DNA from: a bacterium
GTDB taxonomy: Bacteria; Elusimicrobiota; Elusimicrobia; UBA1565; UBA9628
Length of the DNA stretch: 64,000 bases
Direction of reading: 5' to 3'
Assembly (NCBI GenBank): GCA_021822495.1
Contig: JAKAQO010000009.1
Location: 15,663 to 79,662 of the forward strand
Shown here: positions 23,307-32,333 of the stretch, piece after piece
Numbering within the stretch: position 1 is the first letter of the stretch
How the letters are laid out: each line of letters begins with the position of its first letter
Translations under genes and position numbers: made by a program
The notes under the pieces: generated by a model
Told to the model about the DNA's origin: nothing
Databases searched by the model: none
The model's input: the letters and a program-made list of their open reading frames with translations, nothing else

Positions 23307-23339
23307 TATCCTAATACTTTTCAGTCATAGTGCTAGGGA

Positions 23340-24713
23340 ATGAAGCGAAGAACTTTAAACGCCCTATGCGGCGCGGTTTGCCTGTTTTTGCCCGCTACTC
23401 CCGCTTTTTCCGCTTTTGAAGACATCTTTTATGATGCAAGATCAGCCGCCATGGGCGGCGCCATGACCGCGATTCCCGATGACCCCGCGGCCCTTTTTTA
23501 CAACCCCTCGGCCTTGGGACAAACCCGCATTCCGGAAGTCGAAGCCAGCGACCTGAGTCTTAAAAACGCTCCCTCGGGAGCGGGCAATCAGCAAATAGGA
23601 GACGCCTCGGCCATTCTTCCGGCCCCCGAAGGCCTCAACGGCTCTTTTGGGTTCGCGGGCCTCTACGATCAGAACTCAAGTCTCCCTGAAACAGACCGGG
23701 AAATCAAAATGGGATACGGTAGCCGCGGGCTTTTCGACACGGGAAGCGGAACCTTGGATTTAGGAGGGTCTTTGGATTACCTAAACGGAAGCGTGGAAGG
23801 AGGCTCTCCGGTCGGCCGCGCCGCCGCTGATTTAGGAGCTCTTTATAAATGGGGCGATCGCTATTCTGTCGGGGCCTCGATTCTCAATCTCGGAGAACCT
23901 CAATTCCCCGCGCCGCAAGGGCTTATCGACATGGCCCCCACCACCTTGCGCGCGGGTTTTGCGGAATCCTTGTCCGGCTACACAATTGATATTGACGGCG
24001 TTCACCAAAACGCAACTGCTCTTATTCCCGCCCTCAACTACGCCGCTCTCGGCATGGAGCGCTGGTTTCCCACCGCTGAATACGGCTCTATCGCCGCGCG
24101 AGCAGGGCTCAACATGGGGAACTTAAATAAAAGTTTTAGCGCTGGAATTGGCTGGCGAATCATGGGCGCGGAAGTGGACTACGCGCTTTTACTCCCGATG
24201 TCCGGCGCCACTGGAACCAGCGACGCCGTCTCTTTAAGTTTCCGCTTTGGCGCTTCCGACCCCCAGGCAGAATTTGAACGCATTCTAAGAGAAGAAATCG
24301 CCTATCGCAAGAAACTCTCTACCGCCCTTCAGTCTAGCCAGATTCATCAATGGGAATTAGACGATGAGCTTAAAAATCTTAAAGATCAGCTTGACTCGCT
24401 CAAATCCCAGCTGGCCAATAAAACTCTTTCTGAAGAGGAAGCGAAATCAAAGTTAAAAGCTCTTCAAGACCGCCTTGAAGGAGAGGCGAAAAAAGCGGCG
24501 CTGTTAAAAGAAGCCCGCGCCCGCGCGTCCAAGATGAGTGAACAAGAAAAATTCACCAGAGACTGGAACGCCTATGAAAAGCTTAAAATAAACGGCGCCC
24601 CCAATACCCTTCTCATCCATTCCGTCAAGGAAATCTTGCGCGCCTATAAAAATAAGCCCGTCGATCTCGCGCCCGCCAACCGGGAGCTTTTGCGACTCAT
24701 CAACGGAAAATAA
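23340..24713 (+). CDS. PorV/PorQ-type outer membrane barrel with C-terminal coiled coil
   Basis: A 457-aa protein with a signal peptide (ALCGAVCLFLPATPAFS). The mature N-terminus DARSAAMGGAMTAIPDDPAALFYNPSALG is the PorV/PorQ/UPF0164 signature, followed by alternating beta strands to about residue 320. A long charged coiled coil follows (DDELKNLKDQLDSLKSQLANK), then a short globular tail. The coiled coil is not part of ordinary PorV proteins and may reach into the periplasm to a partner. It resembles the barrel at 26454-27593. A bidirectional terminator follows. Confidence 0.8.
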   Translation: MKRRTLNALCGAVCLFLPATPAFSAFEDIFYDARSAAMGGAMTAIPDDPAALFYNPSALGQTRIPEVEASDLSLKNAPSGAGNQQIGDASAILPAPEGLNGSFGFAGLYDQNSSLPETDREIKMGYGSRGLFDTGSGTLDLGGSLDYLNGSVEGGSPVGRAAADLGALYKWGDRYSVGASILNLGEPQFPAPQGLIDMAPTTLRAGFAESLSGYTIDIDGVHQNATALIPALNYAALGMERWFPTAEYGSIAARAGLNMGNLNKSFSAGIGWRIMGAEVDYALLLPMSGATGTSDAVSLSFRFGASDPQAEFERILREEIAYRKKLSTALQSSQIHQWELDDELKNLKDQLDSLKSQLANKTLSEEEAKSKLKALQDRLEGEAKKAALLKEARARASKMSEQEKFTRDWNAYEKLKINGAPNTLLIHSVKEILRAYKNKPVDLAPANRELLRLINGK

Positions 24714-24715
24714 AA

Positions 24716-24737
24716 GGGGCCGCCTTAAAGCGGCCCC
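24716..24737. terminator. Bidirectional intrinsic terminator
   Basis: GGGGCCGC (24716-24723) and GCGGCCCC (24730-24737) form a perfect 8-bp stem around CTTAAA, with AAAA before it and TT after it. It lies between the converging PorV-like and SWIB genes and probably serves both. Confidence 0.8.
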
Positions 24738-24756
24738 TTGAGCGACTCGCCCGGTC

Positions 24757-25014
24757 TTAGCTTAAGTGTTTGCTGACAAGCTTGGTCATCTCGAACATAT
24801 TAACGGAAGATTTCCCGCCGAAAACGGCTTTCAGCTTATCGTCCGCGTTGATCTGACGCCTGTTTTTCTTGTCTTGAAGGTCCTGCTTTTTGATATACGC
24901 CCACAATTTCTTAACCACCTCGGTCCGGGGAAGGGCCTTGGAGCCGACGATTTGGGCCAACTCGGAACTCGGGGTCAATTCTTTCATGAAGGCGGCATTC
25001 GCTTTTTTAGCCAT
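24757..25014 (-). CDS. SWIB/MDM2-domain protein
   Basis: An 85-aa protein made almost wholly of a SWIB domain: TPSSELAQIVGSKALPRTEVVKKLWAYIKKQDLQDKKNRRQINADDKLKAVF-like order, of which LPRTEVVKKLWAYIK and NRRQINADDKL are the diagnostic parts. SWIB folds are typical of eukaryotic chromatin remodelling proteins; short bacterial versions occur in Chlamydiae and some other groups and are thought to act on DNA or transcription. The start at 25014 is decided by AAGGAG eight bases upstream; the frame is open further, to 25086. Confidence 0.92.
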   Translation of the reverse strand: MAKKANAAFMKELTPSSELAQIVGSKALPRTEVVKKLWAYIKKQDLQDKKNRRQINADDKLKAVFGGKSSVNMFEMTKLVSKHLS

Positions 25015-25170
25015 ATTTTTCTCCTTACTGCGTGAATTCAAATAAGTCCAGAGCTTTATTGTGACTGTTTTCCCGCCCCGCGTCAAGCCCCCGTCCGACT
25101 ATTTGACATCGCAAAGCGATATATGCAAGTCTTGCGGTAAGGGAGTTTTTGTCCCCTTAAGGAGAGAGTC

Positions 25171-26457
25171 ATGTCTAAGAAAATATTATTCATTGTCCTT
25201 ACCGGCCTCATCGGAATTTCATTCCCCAATCGTTCGGCTTTCGCGAGTTCAGTCCAGGCCGGATACACGCGAATGATTCTCACCTTCCGCCAAAATGCGA
25301 CTCCGGAAGAAAAGCGACAACTCATTTCCTCTATTAAAGGCGCCGTTCTGGTCCAGAATCTTGAGGCCTTCAATATCGCAATTATTGAGATTCCAAAGAC
25401 CCGTTCTCTCTCGGTCATGGAAGAAACCAAAAGCTCCCCTGCTTTGAAAGCCGCGGAAAAAGATTTCCGCATCAACTGGATTAAGGACGTGGACGGCGAA
25501 CCCTCGCTGAGCGACTCGTTTCAGCAAGCGCAAGGGATGATTCAAAATGCGAGTTTTCACTGGCCCTGGGGAAAGAGCCAACCCTCAACGCCAGGGATTC
25601 ACTGGAATATCCGCCGCCTCAAAGCCCCTCAAGCCTGGGTCAAAACCCAAGGGAACGGCGTTCGCGTCGCCATTATCGACACCGGCGTTGATTGCTCGCA
25701 CCCCGATCTTAAATGCAGTTTAACAGACGGCGCCAACATGACCAACGCCAAAACCCCTCCCATGGATGATAACGGGCACGGCACCCATGTGGCCGGCATC
25801 ATCGCCGGACAAGGAAAAGACGGAGGCGTTTTCGGCGTGGCCCCTCAAGTCACTCTCATGCCGGTGAAAGTGCTCAGCGCCGACGGTTCCGGAAACCTGT
25901 CGGACGTCGTCAGCGGAATTTATTGGGCCATGACCCATGGAGCCCAGGTCATCAACATGTCTTTGGGAGCCCCCACTCCCGCGACCGCCCTTGAAGAAGC
26001 CGTTCACAAGGCCTATCAAGCCGGAGTCGTCATTGTCGCCGCCGCTGGAAATGACGGACAGAACGCCTCCCGAAGCGGGGGAACCAGCACCGTAGACTAC
26101 CCAGGAGCTTATCCCTGGGTCATTGCGGTCGCAGCCTCCGACCGAAAGGATCACATCGCCTCTTTCTCCAGCTTCGGCCCGGCCGTGGATATCGCCGCTC
26201 CCGGAGACAAAATTTTATCCACCGTCCCCAACGGCTATGAGAAAATGTCGGGAACTTCGATGGCCAGCCCCCATATCGCCGGAATCGCGGCGTTGGCGGT
26301 CGCTTCCGGAGCTTCGGGGCCCGATTCAGTTAAAGCGGCTCTCAACAACTCCGCCTCTCTCTTGTGCCCGAAAAGCGTCTTTCGAGGCCGACAATGCGCC
26401 CCCGCCACTGATGAGGGGCACGGACTTCCGAACGCCTCCAAAATTGTCGGACTTTAA
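25171..26457 (+). CDS. Subtilisin-like serine protease (S8), exported
   Basis: A 428-aa secreted protease. A signal peptide (KILFIVLTGLIGISFPNRSAFA) is followed by an I9-type propeptide (MILTFRQNATPEEKRQLIS) and the catalytic domain. The triad is Asp in VAIIDTGVDCSHPD (near residue 171), His in NGHGTHVAGIIAG (near 203) and Ser in MSGTSMASPHIAG (near 363), with the oxyanion Asn in AAAGNDG. A strong AAGGAGAGAG precedes the ATG. Its stop overlaps that of the converging PorV-like gene. It is probably cell-surface or extracellular. Confidence 0.95.
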   Translation: MSKKILFIVLTGLIGISFPNRSAFASSVQAGYTRMILTFRQNATPEEKRQLISSIKGAVLVQNLEAFNIAIIEIPKTRSLSVMEETKSSPALKAAEKDFRINWIKDVDGEPSLSDSFQQAQGMIQNASFHWPWGKSQPSTPGIHWNIRRLKAPQAWVKTQGNGVRVAIIDTGVDCSHPDLKCSLTDGANMTNAKTPPMDDNGHGTHVAGIIAGQGKDGGVFGVAPQVTLMPVKVLSADGSGNLSDVVSGIYWAMTHGAQVINMSLGAPTPATALEEAVHKAYQAGVVIVAAAGNDGQNASRSGGTSTVDYPGAYPWVIAVAASDRKDHIASFSSFGPAVDIAAPGDKILSTVPNGYEKMSGTSMASPHIAGIAALAVASGASGPDSVKAALNNSASLLCPKSVFRGRQCAPATDEGHGLPNASKIVGL

Positions 26458-27593
26458 TAAATCATCCAACCGGGAAGAACATTTGGTTTAGAGTTTTGAG
26501 GAACAGCACCGGGATTAGTAATAATGGGCTGTTCTTCTAAATTTTGAAGAGGAGAGACGTTGCCGCCGGCATTTGGGTTGAGCTTCTTTTTATTGCTTTC
26601 GCCTGGGCGAATTTCTCCGCCAAAGCGGTAGCTTAAAGTCACGCGCTGAAGATCGTTAAAGCCGTTGGTCGCCATAGCCCAGGCATAGTCGAGATAAATG
26701 CGGGACTTCCAATGAAGGCCAAACCCTGCGGTAACACCCATTGAAGTTTGGATAAATTGATATCCTGCTCTAAATGCGACGATGTCCATCAAATCATACT
26801 CCGCTCCGGCATCAACGCTATACATTCTTTCTTGGGCGACATAGATGGAATCCATGGACAACGTATAGTTATCTCCATCAGGGACATTTCCTTGATAAGC
26901 AAGGCCCGCCCTTAGGATGGTCGGAATAGGATCGGCATAGCCCCCGTAATTGAGACTGCCCCCGATATTGTTGGCGGAAAAGCCCAAAGAAACTCCTTCG
27001 TCGGGAATATCGGCCAAGTATCCAAATGAACCGGAAAAAGTTTGGGCGGAATAAGCCTGAACAAGACTTGAATGAATGTATTCCCCCTCCACTCCAATAA
27101 ATTGATTGACGCGATGTTCGTAATCGCCCAAATCCAAGGAACTCTTGGCCAAGCGCTCGGAATATCCAACTCGCGCTACGATATCAGAACCGGCATTAAG
27201 AGACTGGGACGACTGAAACGCTCCGTTAGAATTGGTGTTATTAACGTCGATAGTCCCATTTTGAGAAACAACCAAACTCGCCCCAATGCTCGCGTCTCCA
27301 TTTCCAAAAATACCCCTAAAGGAAATAGGAGCCGCATAATCAAAATCCTCGTAGTTGTTATCGACCAAGCCTCCCATGAAGGTCGCGTCTACTTCTTGAG
27401 TGTTTAAACGGCTCAGCCCCGCGGGGTTATAATAGAGAGCGGAAGCGTCATTGGCAATAGCCGTAAAAGCTCCGCCCATGCCGAGAGCGCGGCTTCCCAA
27501 GGGCTCCTGTAAAATAGGGGCGGCCGTCACTCCAGGCCCATACTGAGCCTGGGCGAAAGAAGCAAAACCGAGAAGTAGCCCTAGAAGAAACAT
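26454..27593 (-). CDS. PorV/PorQ-type outer membrane barrel
   Basis: A 379-aa barrel protein with a signal peptide (LLGLLLGFASFAQA) and the PorV/PorQ signature EPLGSRALGMGGAFTAIANDASALYYNPAGL. Repeated amphipathic strands end with the typical barrel segment QRVTLSYRFGGEI, followed by a Pro/Asn-rich tail. In type IX secretion, PorV carries cargo proteins at the cell surface. Here it lies 17 bases downstream of a large metalloprotease with a FlgD-like C-terminal domain, which is a suggestive but unproven pairing. Confidence 0.82.
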   Translation of the reverse strand: MFLLGLLLGFASFAQAQYGPGVTAAPILQEPLGSRALGMGGAFTAIANDASALYYNPAGLSRLNTQEVDATFMGGLVDNNYEDFDYAAPISFRGIFGNGDASIGASLVVSQNGTIDVNNTNSNGAFQSSQSLNAGSDIVARVGYSERLAKSSLDLGDYEHRVNQFIGVEGEYIHSSLVQAYSAQTFSGSFGYLADIPDEGVSLGFSANNIGGSLNYGGYADPIPTILRAGLAYQGNVPDGDNYTLSMDSIYVAQERMYSVDAGAEYDLMDIVAFRAGYQFIQTSMGVTAGFGLHWKSRIYLDYAWAMATNGFNDLQRVTLSYRFGGEIRPGESNKKKLNPNAGGNVSPLQNLEEQPIITNPGAVPQNSKPNVLPGWMIY

Positions 27594-27610
27594 GATTTGC
27601 TCTTAACCTT

Positions 27611-30600
27611 TTATTTCACGACCGCCACCTTTAAAATTTTGGATAACCCAGGTCCCGTGACCCGAACCAAATAAATCCCGCTGGCCACCGTATAACTCCG
27701 CAAATTTTTGCCATTCCAATTAACTGAACCGCTTCCGGCGGCGACGTTTCCCTCAAACAAGGTCGCAACTTCCTCGCCATTCATTGTATAGGCCTTAATG
27801 CTCACATGCCCCGCTTGTTGAATTTGATATTTAATCGTCGCTTCCTGACCTTTCAGGGGATTGAAAATATTATTCCAGGCCGAAGCGTCAGTCTGGGAAG
27901 CTCCTAAATTCAAGGGTCCCGACAATCCCATGCTGACGGTGCTGCCATAAACATCATATCCAAAGACTTCCAAATAAACTGTGCCGACTGCGGGAAACCT
28001 CGCGGAAAAATTATTTTGAATTTGCACGGAACCGGAAATTTGTCCATTGGCGTTCGTTGAGGAAATCAAGGTCAAATAATTAGAAGGCGAGACTGGAGAG
28101 GTCTGCGTTCCAGCAAGAACGTTTTGAGACTGGTCCCGAAGCTGGGCATAGGCAAAGAAATATTGCGGAGTTTGTAAATGCACTTCTGAACCCAATTGCG
28201 AAGCGCTAACATTGGAAGCAATGGTAACTTGAAAGCTAATCAGGTCTTGATTGACGGCCGCGCTGACGACATTGGCGGACAAGGCGTTAATTTGTGGAAA
28301 GCTAAAATCCAAGGTATAGGGATTTAAGGAGCTTGCCCCGCTGACAGAATCAGAACCGTCGTTTCCCCCGGTTACATCCAAGAAGAATCTTCCACCAGAA
28401 GAAGTGTAACTTAACTGAACGCTTGAAGCCGTCACCTCGCAGTCGCTAACCATGCAATACCCGTTGAGCGTATTCAGGCCATTGAAACTCGGGGCCACGG
28501 TCGTAATAATGTCATGGTTAGAGTCCAAAAGAGTCATTTGATAACCCTTATAATAGCCAGAATAAGCCGTGGAAGAAGAAAGATAAAGAGTGATATTAAT
28601 CGGCCCCGGGGCAGCTGCGAAAGTATAAAAATCCTGTTCGCCGGCGGGATAAAGAGTGGCTGTCACCGTCGACATCGTGCTAACATCTAAAGCCGTCCCA
28701 AAACCGCTATTGCAATAAGGATCGTTAGAGTTAATCTGGGGGTAAGAGCAGAGATTAATTCCATGATCTTGAAAAGAAGTGATAATGTCGGAAGCAATAT
28801 TAGAAGAAGACGTGAAACTACACGCCGGAGCGAGTCCCATGGAATTGACGTCCAAAAGAGCTTGTTCCATCTCCTCGAAACTCTCCGGGAAAAAGAGAAG
28901 CGCATTCATTTCTAATTGACTGATGCAGTTGATGGCCGGGCAGTTGAGCTGATTGGAGGGGCTTGAGGGTGGGGTCGAGAGTTCCGCGGCCGTACAAGCG
29001 CCGTCCCTGGCAATTTCATCGCCTCGAATTTCCCACATGGACTGGCTGAAAAATTCTCCGTCGCAATGGATTTCTCCCGCCCAGGTGGCGCTGGAATAAA
29101 CCGCCGGCTGAATATTGCGGCAACTATCCACCATACCGCCATAAGTCGAACACCCGTTGTTCGGATCCGTGCTTGACCCGCATAAATTTCTCACTGGACC
29201 GTTGGCAGGAGTTTCCCCGTTGACGTAATAGCCGATACCCGGATCATTAAGCGAATTAGCGGACCAAAAGTCGGCATTTCCTTCCGAAATCGCGCCTGAT
29301 TGGCCAAAATTGGTAATAGGCCAAATTTTTTGGACCAGATAATGCGTGAGCTCATGATGGGGAACGGTGGCGTCATCGGTCATGATGTCAATGGGGGAAT
29401 TTCCACCCAAGCTCACCGGGCTTTGACCGCCGTCTCCAAACCACACGTTGTCATCCTGGGGATCATAAAAAGCGTTGGTCATATTGGGCCCGAAAAAAGC
29501 CAAGGCCGAAGCCCTGCCGCTCAAAAACTCTGAGCTTAAAGTTGGACCCAAAACCTGGCTAAAGAAATCATGTTGGAGATTTAAATGATAGTAGAGACTC
29601 AATTCCCCCTCCATCCCGGACGGCGTCATGGTAGAAGCCCAGATGACATTGTTGTTGGCTCCAGTCATGGTGGGATTAGACAAGACCAAGTAACTGGAAG
29701 AAACAATGGAGTAAGAATCTCCGCCGGGACTTGCGGGTTGCTCGGCCAGCAAAATATTCTCGGAATTGCCGACTGCGATCGTACCCTCGAAGGAAGTAAC
29801 CCCCGAAGGAGTTAAATTTCCCACGTAGCTGGCGATCAAATTTCCGTTAGAATCTAAAATCAAAAGCTCATCATCCGTTGTAATTCCAAAATTTTCTCCA
29901 GAAGCGCTAAAATTTACGCCCACGTTTAGATTTGAAAAAACCGGAAGAACGCCTACCGCACCCAAGGGCAGCGGAACACTCAGCGTTTGGCTTGAGACAA
30001 TGCCTCCGGGGGTCGAGGCCGGGGAAGGGCCATAAGAGATACTCTCTGGAATGGCATCCCAAGCTCCGCCCTCGTTCACATACCAGGCATTGGCCCCAAA
30101 ATAACTTGCGACATTAATATTTTGACCCTGGAGCATCGTAAAAACTTCTCCATTTTGGGCGGAAGAATAATTACCGCTTTGATCAGTGGAAGTCCGATAA
30201 GAAGGCCCTCCCACATAAACCCATTCGTTTTCAAAAGGCCGCGCCACAAAACAAGGCGGAACGACGCCGGAACAAGCCGGGGTTTGAAGCTGTTGTTGTG
30301 GATCGATGTCAAAAACCATCCCTTGAATATTTCCAGAAAAACCGGCGGACTCAAAAACATCATAGCGGAAAAGAATCTGTCCGGTTTTGGCGTCCACATA
30401 ATACCGCCACAAATGTTGGGGCTTTCTCACCAAAAAACGCCAGGCCAAATGAGGAGCCCCAGTCGTCAAATCAGGAAATATGACCAAGGTCGGAGTGACC
30501 GGAGTCCCGCCGGAATCCTGGGCCACCGTCTGCGCGGCTTGAGACGAAGGAATGCTGGGAATAGCGTTTATTTGGATATTGGGCAAAAAATTAGAATCGA

Positions 30601-31042
30601 GTCTTAAAACCGCGCCGGTCGAATCCATATGGATTTTGACTCGGCTAAATTCGACTGGAAGCCCCTGATAGGTTTGTTGATAAAGAACGTGCATATGCCC
30701 CGGAGCGGAATTTTCGTTTAAAAACTGAAGCTCGGCGGGATTAAGACTTAGATTTTTCCCGACTGCCGCGAGAAAAGCGTCCGCCGCAGCCTTAGGGCGC
30801 ACTCTTGAAAAACTTGGAGAGACCATCCGTACTCCCACGGCATGACTCGGAAAATGAGAGTGGTTGTAGGAGTAAATATAAGGCGAGGAAGCGTCCGCCG
30901 AAAAAAGCGGCGGTTTTGGAAGAACTTTATTAAGACTAAAGCGCTGAATGTCAGTTTGAGATTTAGAGGAAGCCTTAAAAGCCAAGAGGGGGCTTAAAAA
31001 CAAAAGAAATGCGAAAAAGGCGAGAAAAAAATTTTTTCTCAC
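27611..31042 (-). CDS. Large secreted M4-like metalloprotease with C-terminal FlgD-type Ig domain
   Basis: An 1143-aa secreted zinc protease. In order: signal peptide (FFLAFFAFLLFLSPLLAFKA), an FTP propeptide region (GHMHVLYQQTYQGLPVEFSRV), a PepSY-like part with WRYYVDAKTG, then the catalytic domain with VPHHELTHYLVQ (near residue 565) and SGAISEGNADFWS, which fit the HExxH and third-ligand Glu of thermolysin relatives. A PPC-like beta domain (PAGEQDFYTFAAAPG) follows, then a C-terminal FlgD-like domain ending VASGIYLVRVTGPGLSKILK. That tail resembles type IX sorting domains. It overlaps the HEAT-repeat gene by four bases. Confidence 0.88.
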   Translation of the reverse strand: MRKNFFLAFFAFLLFLSPLLAFKASSKSQTDIQRFSLNKVLPKPPLFSADASSPYIYSYNHSHFPSHAVGVRMVSPSFSRVRPKAAADAFLAAVGKNLSLNPAELQFLNENSAPGHMHVLYQQTYQGLPVEFSRVKIHMDSTGAVLRLDSNFLPNIQINAIPSIPSSQAAQTVAQDSGGTPVTPTLVIFPDLTTGAPHLAWRFLVRKPQHLWRYYVDAKTGQILFRYDVFESAGFSGNIQGMVFDIDPQQQLQTPACSGVVPPCFVARPFENEWVYVGGPSYRTSTDQSGNYSSAQNGEVFTMLQGQNINVASYFGANAWYVNEGGAWDAIPESISYGPSPASTPGGIVSSQTLSVPLPLGAVGVLPVFSNLNVGVNFSASGENFGITTDDELLILDSNGNLIASYVGNLTPSGVTSFEGTIAVGNSENILLAEQPASPGGDSYSIVSSSYLVLSNPTMTGANNNVIWASTMTPSGMEGELSLYYHLNLQHDFFSQVLGPTLSSEFLSGRASALAFFGPNMTNAFYDPQDDNVWFGDGGQSPVSLGGNSPIDIMTDDATVPHHELTHYLVQKIWPITNFGQSGAISEGNADFWSANSLNDPGIGYYVNGETPANGPVRNLCGSSTDPNNGCSTYGGMVDSCRNIQPAVYSSATWAGEIHCDGEFFSQSMWEIRGDEIARDGACTAAELSTPPSSPSNQLNCPAINCISQLEMNALLFFPESFEEMEQALLDVNSMGLAPACSFTSSSNIASDIITSFQDHGINLCSYPQINSNDPYCNSGFGTALDVSTMSTVTATLYPAGEQDFYTFAAAPGPINITLYLSSSTAYSGYYKGYQMTLLDSNHDIITTVAPSFNGLNTLNGYCMVSDCEVTASSVQLSYTSSGGRFFLDVTGGNDGSDSVSGASSLNPYTLDFSFPQINALSANVVSAAVNQDLISFQVTIASNVSASQLGSEVHLQTPQYFFAYAQLRDQSQNVLAGTQTSPVSPSNYLTLISSTNANGQISGSVQIQNNFSARFPAVGTVYLEVFGYDVYGSTVSMGLSGPLNLGASQTDASAWNNIFNPLKGQEATIKYQIQQAGHVSIKAYTMNGEEVATLFEGNVAAGSGSVNWNGKNLRSYTVASGIYLVRVTGPGLSKILKVAVVK

Positions 31043-32139
31043 GAACCCTTCCCCAACGTTAAATGTTCCAGAAGAAACGTCGCCGCCTCGATACGCAAGC
31101 GCAAATCAGCGTTGGATTTCATCGTCTCGACCAGTAAATGATCCGAACGCAGAGAATCATCGGCGCCTAAAACGTTTAACGCCAGATTTTTCAAATCTGG
31201 ATCTGGGGCATTAAGAATGCGTTTGGCCAGATCAAGATTAATTTTTTGTCCGCGCCGGGCTAGTCCCGCGTCTGCCTCCAGCCGAGTGTCGGAATTAAGC
31301 GAATCTTCCGCTATTTTTTTAAGCACGGAAACCGAAGCCGCATCCGACAAAAGAGACAATCCCGAAAGAGCCTGAGCTCGAACGCGTGGGTCTTCGTCTT
31401 TTAAGGCCGCGGTCAAAAGCGGCGCGCTTTGAAGCGCGGGAAATTGCGGCAAAACCCGCATTGTTTCCTCTCGAACATCCACCGCAGGGTCTGTGGCCGC
31501 GCGAGTTAGTTCCTTCAGCGCCTCCGGGGTTCCGATGTCTCCCAAATCCCGGACCGCCGCGACCCGAACCGACACCTCGGGGCTGTCCAAGGCGGAATCA
31601 AACTCGGCTTCAAAATCGGCAATCCCCATTCTTGCCAAACCCGCCGCCGCCGCGTCCCTGACTTCTCCGGAAGGATCATTTAAAAGGCTTCTTAACAAAG
31701 ATTCTGATTTCTTTCCCTCGATTTCAAATAATTTCCGAATCGCCAGAACTCGCATTTTATCATGGGCGATGCGCCGAAGTTCTTCCACAGGAGAAGAGTC
31801 AGAAGAGCTTTGGGGAGACTTGCGAATAATGAATTTCAAGACAGGAACGCCCGCAAGACTGTGGAGCTCAAAAAGACTGTAGGCCGCCGCAATGCGAACA
31901 GAGTCATCCTGATCAAGCAGGGCTTGTTTTAAGACAGGGATGGCGGCGGGATTTCCAATAGTTCCCCAGGCTCTGGCCGCTTGAGCGCGAACGCGCGAAT
32001 CCGAATTCGACAAGGAAGCAGACAGAATCTTCAAAGCGTCTTTCCCAGCCGCTTGCAAATCCTTAGGCAAGGGAGTCAAGGCAAAAACAGAGGCTGTTCC
32101 AAACATTAAAAGCGCTAAAGTCAGGTTTAGTTCTTTCAT
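31039..32139 (-). CDS. Exported HEAT-repeat protein
   Basis: A 366-aa protein with a signal peptide (ELNLTLALLMFGTASVFA) and about nine HEAT/PBS-lyase-type repeats of around 31 residues, for example SRVRAQAARAWGTIGNPAAIPVLKQALLDQ and its successors. Such solenoids are protein-binding scaffolds; here it would be periplasmic or surface-exposed. It is the first gene of a set with the metalloprotease (four-base overlap) and the PorV-like barrel, so it may assist their folding or export. I prefer the ATG at 32139, with AAAGGGA upstream, over the ATG at 32163. Confidence 0.85.
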   Translation of the reverse strand: MKELNLTLALLMFGTASVFALTPLPKDLQAAGKDALKILSASLSNSDSRVRAQAARAWGTIGNPAAIPVLKQALLDQDDSVRIAAAYSLFELHSLAGVPVLKFIIRKSPQSSSDSSPVEELRRIAHDKMRVLAIRKLFEIEGKKSESLLRSLLNDPSGEVRDAAAAGLARMGIADFEAEFDSALDSPEVSVRVAAVRDLGDIGTPEALKELTRAATDPAVDVREETMRVLPQFPALQSAPLLTAALKDEDPRVRAQALSGLSLLSDAASVSVLKKIAEDSLNSDTRLEADAGLARRGQKINLDLAKRILNAPDPDLKNLALNVLGADDSLRSDHLLVETMKSNADLRLRIEAATFLLEHLTLGKGS

Positions 32140-32162
32140 TTTTCTAGTCCCTTTCTTCAACA

Positions 32163-32202
32163 TTCATAAAGTTGGGACAATGCCGTCCCCAAGATTCATA
32201 AG
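32163..32202. repeat. CATAA / GGGAC-N6-GTCCC imperfect palindrome, copy 1
   Basis: TTCATAAAGTTGGGAC, six bases and GTCCCCAAGATTCATAA form an imperfect hairpin upstream of the HEAT-repeat gene. A second member of the family with the same outer CATAA and inner GGAC/GTCC lies at 47255-47298. It makes up much of the 170-base gap before pilT. Confidence 0.65.
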
Positions 32203-32333
32203 GCAAAGGCATAGCCTATAAAAGTATGACGGAAAAAACCAGTTTTTCGGTTTCCAGAATATTACAGAAAATAATTTATCCCAAACGCTTAATTTCTTGC
32301 TCTTTTTGTATACTTTGAAAAATAGGGGGATTT

